Source of the DNA: an uncultured Mogibacterium sp.
Lineage (GTDB): Bacteria > Bacillota > Clostridia > Peptostreptococcales > Anaerovoracaceae
Assembly (NCBI RefSeq): GCF_938041965.1
Contig: NZ_CALISE010000019.1
Span: 1 to 64,000 of the forward strand
Reading direction: 5' to 3'
Length of the DNA stretch: 64,000 nt
Part shown: positions 60,431-64,000 of the stretch, piece after piece
How the letters are laid out: each line of letters begins with the position of its first letter
How positions within the stretch are numbered: position 1 is the first letter of the stretch
Translations under genes and position numbers: made by a program
Notes under the pieces: generated by a model
The model's database searches: none
Seen by the model: the letters and a program-made list of their open reading frames with translations, nothing else
Told to the model about the DNA's origin: nothing

Positions 60431-63400
60431 ATGCTGAACCTATTTATGGCACGAGAGTGCATGAACAAGGAGAAGTTCATATACGAGAATATAAAAGGCA
60501 AGACGTATGTATTGGTTCCGAACCAGTACACCCTTGTCGCGGAAGAACAGGCACTTAAGTACACAGGTAGTGCCTGTCTTCTTGATATTGAAATTCTTTC
60601 ATTAAATAGATTAGGTCAGAGGATAATGGCAGAGTACGGTAAGGAGAATATCGAAATTCTCGACAAGTATGGTCGCCATATGCTTCTGTACAAGATTATA
60701 AAGTCGCATAAAGATGAGCTTGAAGTATTTAAAGCTTCAGCTGAACAGAGCGGATTTATAGATATGGTCAATGACTTCATCGCTGATTTCAAGCAGCAAG
60801 ACTGCTCACTAGATGAACTCAAATCTGCAATCGATTCAGATAGTAACAGCGAGCTGCTTTCACACAAGCTGCATGAATTGATGCTTATAATCGATGAATA
60901 TGAGTTAGAGCTAGAAGGTAGATACATAGATTCTGAAGACTATATCTCGATGTATGTATCGTTAATCGGAGAGTCGACGCTACTTGATAATCATTCGGTA
61001 TGGGTGTATGGATTTGATACTCTTGCGCCCAAGTCGATGGATGCACTAATTGAGATGGCAAAGCGTGTAGATGTCAATATTATGGTCAATATCAGTGACT
61101 TTGATCTAGACACCATCTTGATAGCAGCGCTGACATCTAGGGCGGATTCGGCGGGTGTAGCAATATCAAAGGAATATGTGCCTGATGAATATAGAGCATA
61201 TGGTAGAGAGACGCTCGACTATTTGGAGGAAAATCTATTTAGGACCGTGTTAAGCTCGAGAGAGTCCGTAATGAAGATGCCGGATGAAGATACGATAAAT
61301 GATGAAGTAAGACTTGTTGAGTGCGCAAATTCTTTCTATGAAGCGGAGAGTGCCGCCTCATATATATATGAGCTAATTCGCGATAAAGGATACAGGATGA
61401 ATGATATTGCTGTAATCTGTAATGATGATTCATCTAGGAAACCCATAATTCGCAGAACTTTTGAGGAGTACGGGATTCCACTTTTTGTCGATTCCAGAAG
61501 GACGATTACTGATTCGATGGCTGCGAGATTTATCGTGAGTCTTCTAGAGTTTGTGCTTCAGGGGTATAGGACTTCAGCTCTGTTCGTAATGCTCAAGACT
61601 GAACTTACGAGTATTGAGAGGGAAGATATTGAAATGCTAGAGAATTATGCACGTAATTACAGGATACGTGGTAATATGTGGACTAGAGCATTTAAGTACG
61701 GGCATTTCGAGTATACTGAAGAAGAATTTGAAAGGCTTGAGAGCACGAGAAGCTACATAATGGAGCAAGTTGCGAAGCTTCGTGAGATAGCGGAGAGTTC
61801 GGGAACAGTTGCTGAGTTCGTGTTTGATTTGATTAAAATCTTGGAAGAGGAATGGGAACTGCCAAGCAGATTACAGGCTGTATCTGAATCTCAAGCTGAA
61901 GAGGGATATAACGAGGAGGCGCAGAATACCGCCCAGAGCTATGAGGCCTGCGTCAAGATTCTGGAACAATTAGCAGCCGTGTTGGGCGATGAAACCTTTG
62001 ATAGAACGAGGTCCGAAGAGATATTACAGCTATACAAGAAAGGTCTTGAATCCGTTGACATCGGAATCATTCCACCTGCACTGGATGGAATAATTATGGG
62101 ATCTATGATCAGGACAAGGCCAGGACCGCTTAAAGCGATGGTTGTTCTTGCAGCAAATGAAAGTGTGCTTCCCATGGAGCCTGCTTCAGAGGGGATTTTC
62201 TCTGTAGATGAAAAGGAGTTTTTTAAGGAGCACAATTTCCCTATTGGCCATCTTGATGAACTAAAGATGACTGAGGAAAACGTGGCTATGTATAGGCTAA
62301 TTTCAAAGCCGTACGAGAGATTATACATGAGCTGGTCACTTTCTGATTCGGAGGGGCAGGACTGTAAACCATCTTCGCTTGTTGATGCGTTCAGGTCAGC
62401 GCTACCATCAATCAAGATCCACAAAGATGTCATCTCAAGTGGATTAGATATAAATGTCATAAATAATCCTAAGACAGCTATGCGCCACTTGCTCAACTAT
62501 CTGAAGGGCAGGCGGTCACTAGAGCATCTAGCAGATGAGAAAAAAGCTAAGATGATTACCGACTCAATAATTGCTTGGTATCGAAATAACGATCCGGAGA
62601 CATTCGATGCAGCCATGAAGGCCGCGAGAGACGATAACTCTGCGGAGCCTATCTCTAGTGCTATGGCGGAGCGGTTGTTCGCTAGGCCAAGCGGTGACTT
62701 CTCATTCTCACCGACTAGAATCGAGAACTTTAATCACTGCCCATTCAAGCATTTTGTATCATATGGTTTAAGACCCAGAGAAGATCGTGAGTTTAGCGGT
62801 TCCTCTCGTGAGATAGGAGATATATATCACGAATGCATCATGAAGGTCTCCAAGAAACTAGAGACTGAAGGGCTTTGGGCTAGTATCACTGATGAAGAGA
62901 TTAGGAATCTTGTTAGAGCTACGCTCGAGGAAATCGCTGGTGACTATAGAGATGGGCTCTTTGCCTCCGATAGTCGTGAGCAGTATAGACTTGAGAGAGT
63001 CGCAAGGGTTTGTTCGCGTGTAGCAGGAAACCTCGCAGAACAGATTAGACTAGGTAAGGTCGAGAAGTCCTATTTTGAAGAGGAATTTAAGAGAGGCAAG
63101 CTTTTTGCACCTATTGAACTCGAGATTGATGGTAAGAGGATTTTTATCGAGGGTAAAATCGATAGGGTCGACGTGTTTGAAGGTGGCGATATAAGAATAA
63201 TCGACTACAAAACCGGGTCAGATAAGGTTGATATAGAGCAGATGAGGTGTGGATATAAGATGCAGCTCATGGTGTACATGCAGGGCGCTAAGTCTGAGGA
63301 AAGGAAGCCCGCCGGTGTGTTCTACTACAATATCAAGGATGTTTCGGTGAATGTAGAAGGCTCGAAGGATGCTTCTGAGGTGGTGGATAGCGAGCTTAAG

Positions 63401-63706
63401 AAAGGCTTGATTTTAAATGGACTATGTATCGATGAAAAAGATGTCATAGAGGAGATGCCAAGCTCTCTACTCGGCAATAAAAAGATGATCATAACCCGTG
63501 ATTTGTTCGAGAGTATAGAAGAGGACGTATGCCAGTCGATTCACGATATCAGTGAGCAGATTGTCGTTGGAGATGTGAGCATATCTCCAACAAAAAAACG
63601 CACTTCAAGTGATAACAAAGGAGAATGCAAATACTGCAGCTATAATTCAATCTGCAGATTTGATGTAACGTATAGAGGAAACAAGTATAGGGAAGTAGAT
63701 GGGTAA
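60431..63706 (+). CDS. addB: ATP-dependent helicase/nuclease subunit B (AddB)
   Basis: The product is 1091 residues, in range for AddB. The C-terminal nuclease domain has FIEGKIDRVDVFEG and RIIDYKTGSDK. The four-Cys iron-sulfur site is complete: NHCPFKHF near residue 775 and CKYCSYNSIC near the end. It acts with AddA in double-strand break repair and Chi-regulated resection. At the N-terminus, where AddB usually has a GxxGxGKS nucleotide-binding loop, this protein reads MLNLFMARECMNKEKFIYEN, with no such loop. The gene starts one base after the HAD stop with GAGG upstream. addA is not in the window. Confidence 0.92.
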   Translation: MLNLFMARECMNKEKFIYENIKGKTYVLVPNQYTLVAEEQALKYTGSACLLDIEILSLNRLGQRIMAEYGKENIEILDKYGRHMLLYKIIKSHKDELEVFKASAEQSGFIDMVNDFIADFKQQDCSLDELKSAIDSDSNSELLSHKLHELMLIIDEYELELEGRYIDSEDYISMYVSLIGESTLLDNHSVWVYGFDTLAPKSMDALIEMAKRVDVNIMVNISDFDLDTILIAALTSRADSAGVAISKEYVPDEYRAYGRETLDYLEENLFRTVLSSRESVMKMPDEDTINDEVRLVECANSFYEAESAASYIYELIRDKGYRMNDIAVICNDDSSRKPIIRRTFEEYGIPLFVDSRRTITDSMAARFIVSLLEFVLQGYRTSALFVMLKTELTSIEREDIEMLENYARNYRIRGNMWTRAFKYGHFEYTEEEFERLESTRSYIMEQVAKLREIAESSGTVAEFVFDLIKILEEEWELPSRLQAVSESQAEEGYNEEAQNTAQSYEACVKILEQLAAVLGDETFDRTRSEEILQLYKKGLESVDIGIIPPALDGIIMGSMIRTRPGPLKAMVVLAANESVLPMEPASEGIFSVDEKEFFKEHNFPIGHLDELKMTEENVAMYRLISKPYERLYMSWSLSDSEGQDCKPSSLVDAFRSALPSIKIHKDVISSGLDINVINNPKTAMRHLLNYLKGRRSLEHLADEKKAKMITDSIIAWYRNNDPETFDAAMKAARDDNSAEPISSAMAERLFARPSGDFSFSPTRIENFNHCPFKHFVSYGLRPREDREFSGSSREIGDIYHECIMKVSKKLETEGLWASITDEEIRNLVRATLEEIAGDYRDGLFASDSREQYRLERVARVCSRVAGNLAEQIRLGKVEKSYFEEEFKRGKLFAPIELEIDGKRIFIEGKIDRVDVFEGGDIRIIDYKTGSDKVDIEQMRCGYKMQLMVYMQGAKSEERKPAGVFYYNIKDVSVNVEGSKDASEVVDSELKKGLILNGLCIDEKDVIEEMPSSLLGNKKMIITRDLFESIEEDVCQSIHDISEQIVVGDVSISPTKKRTSSDNKGECKYCSYNSICRFDVTYRGNKYREVDG

Positions 63707-64000
63707 ATTAAAGATAGCATCTATCGGTAGCAGTAGCTCCGGTAATGCGTATATCGTTTCGGATGGAAATACGAGATTGCTGCTAGATGTTGGTCTCACA
63801 GCAAAGCGAATTAAGGAGGGACTTGCCGAGTGCAGACTCGGTGTGGAGGATATTCAAGGGATATTTATCACGCATGAACATACCGATCACGTCAAAAGTA
63901 TAAGGGCAATCGCAAAGGCTTGTACGAATGCGAAAGTGTATACATCTCGAGGAACGATATATAACTGTGATAAGTTTGAATATGTAAAGTCAGAGCAGCT
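63699..64000 (+). CDS. YycJ/WalJ-like metallo-beta-lactamase-fold hydrolase, 5' part
   Basis: The first 100 codons are present; the gene continues beyond the window. ASIGSSSSGNAYIVSDG and the zinc motif THEHTDHVKSI are typical of YycJ-like hydrolases, a group of putative 5'-exonucleases. The ATG at 63699 overlaps the addB end by eight bases, so the pair is translationally coupled. Absence of addA directly after addB is worth noting. Confidence 0.85.
   Translation, partial: MGKLKIASIGSSSSGNAYIVSDGNTRLLLDVGLTAKRIKEGLAECRLGVEDIQGIFITHEHTDHVKSIRAIAKACTNAKVYTSRGTIYNCDKFEYVKSEQ

Noticed and set aside
1..64000. CRISPR array or rRNA operon
   Set aside because: No regularly spaced repeats of 25-40 bases and no conserved rRNA segments were seen.

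Overview
The window looks like chromosomal DNA of a low-to-mid GC anaerobic Firmicute. My best guess is a Clostridia lineage near the oral Mogibacterium/Eubacterium-like group. This rests on a flavodiiron protein, DUF4317, AddB with Fe-S cysteines, an FMN-riboswitch rib operon, a LexA box of the Gram-positive type, strong AGGAGG ribosome binding sites and a prfB frameshift site. The species assignment is inference.

Left part, about 1-14.7 kb, is accessory. It opens with a probable IS3-family end and several small unknown genes. Two ltrA-type membrane-protein genes follow in direct orientation: one broken by three single-base deletions (1845-2999), one intact (9123-10247). They bracket about 6 kb holding a broken IS200/IS605 element, gene remnants and a TetR / DUF1254 / alkylsulfatase gene set. 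Three sigma-A-type promoters here (915, 1775, 9053) share a dyad that overlaps the -10 box. After a flavodiiron protein gene comes an AT-rich stretch (11.7-14.7 kb) with a YdjM-like membrane protein, an XRE regulator, an unknown membrane-anchored protein, a DEDDh exonuclease and two tiny ORFs. A Fic protein gene follows.

Middle part, 15.9-42.6 kb, is mostly ordinary chromosome. It holds an M18 aminopeptidase with an ankyrin protein, a DMT exporter, an HD protein, YhbY, DUF4317 and a malolactic enzyme/permease pair that strongly resembles that of lactic acid bacteria. Next are a zinc ABC operon, an SOS-controlled Y-family polymerase/YolD pair killed by three in-frame stops, a 3-hydroxyacyl-CoA dehydrogenase, the riboflavin operon ribD-ribE-ribBA-ribH under an FMN riboswitch, two HAD phosphatases, brnQ with a divergent LysR gene, and rplM-rpsI.

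Right part, 42.8-64 kb, starts with a 1056-residue surface protein with an atypical sorting signal and a lipoprotein interrupted by TGA. It continues with GNAT, MscS, an M20 peptidase / transporter / M20 peptidase cluster, tRNA-Arg(CCG), a second HD paralog, a histidine phosphatase and a CorC-type protein. It ends with secA, prfB (programmed +1 frameshift), a HAD phosphatase, addB and the start of a YycJ-like metallo-hydrolase that runs off the window.

A recurring feature is gene decay by in-frame stop codons: the IS200 transposase, the 4.0-4.3 kb remnant, the polymerase (two), YolD and the 46 kb lipoprotein. I found no rRNA genes and no CRISPR array. The most unusual items are the shared promoter dyad of the ltrA-type units, the ltrA-bracketed cassette, the malolactic pair and the AT-rich 11.7-14.7 kb island.
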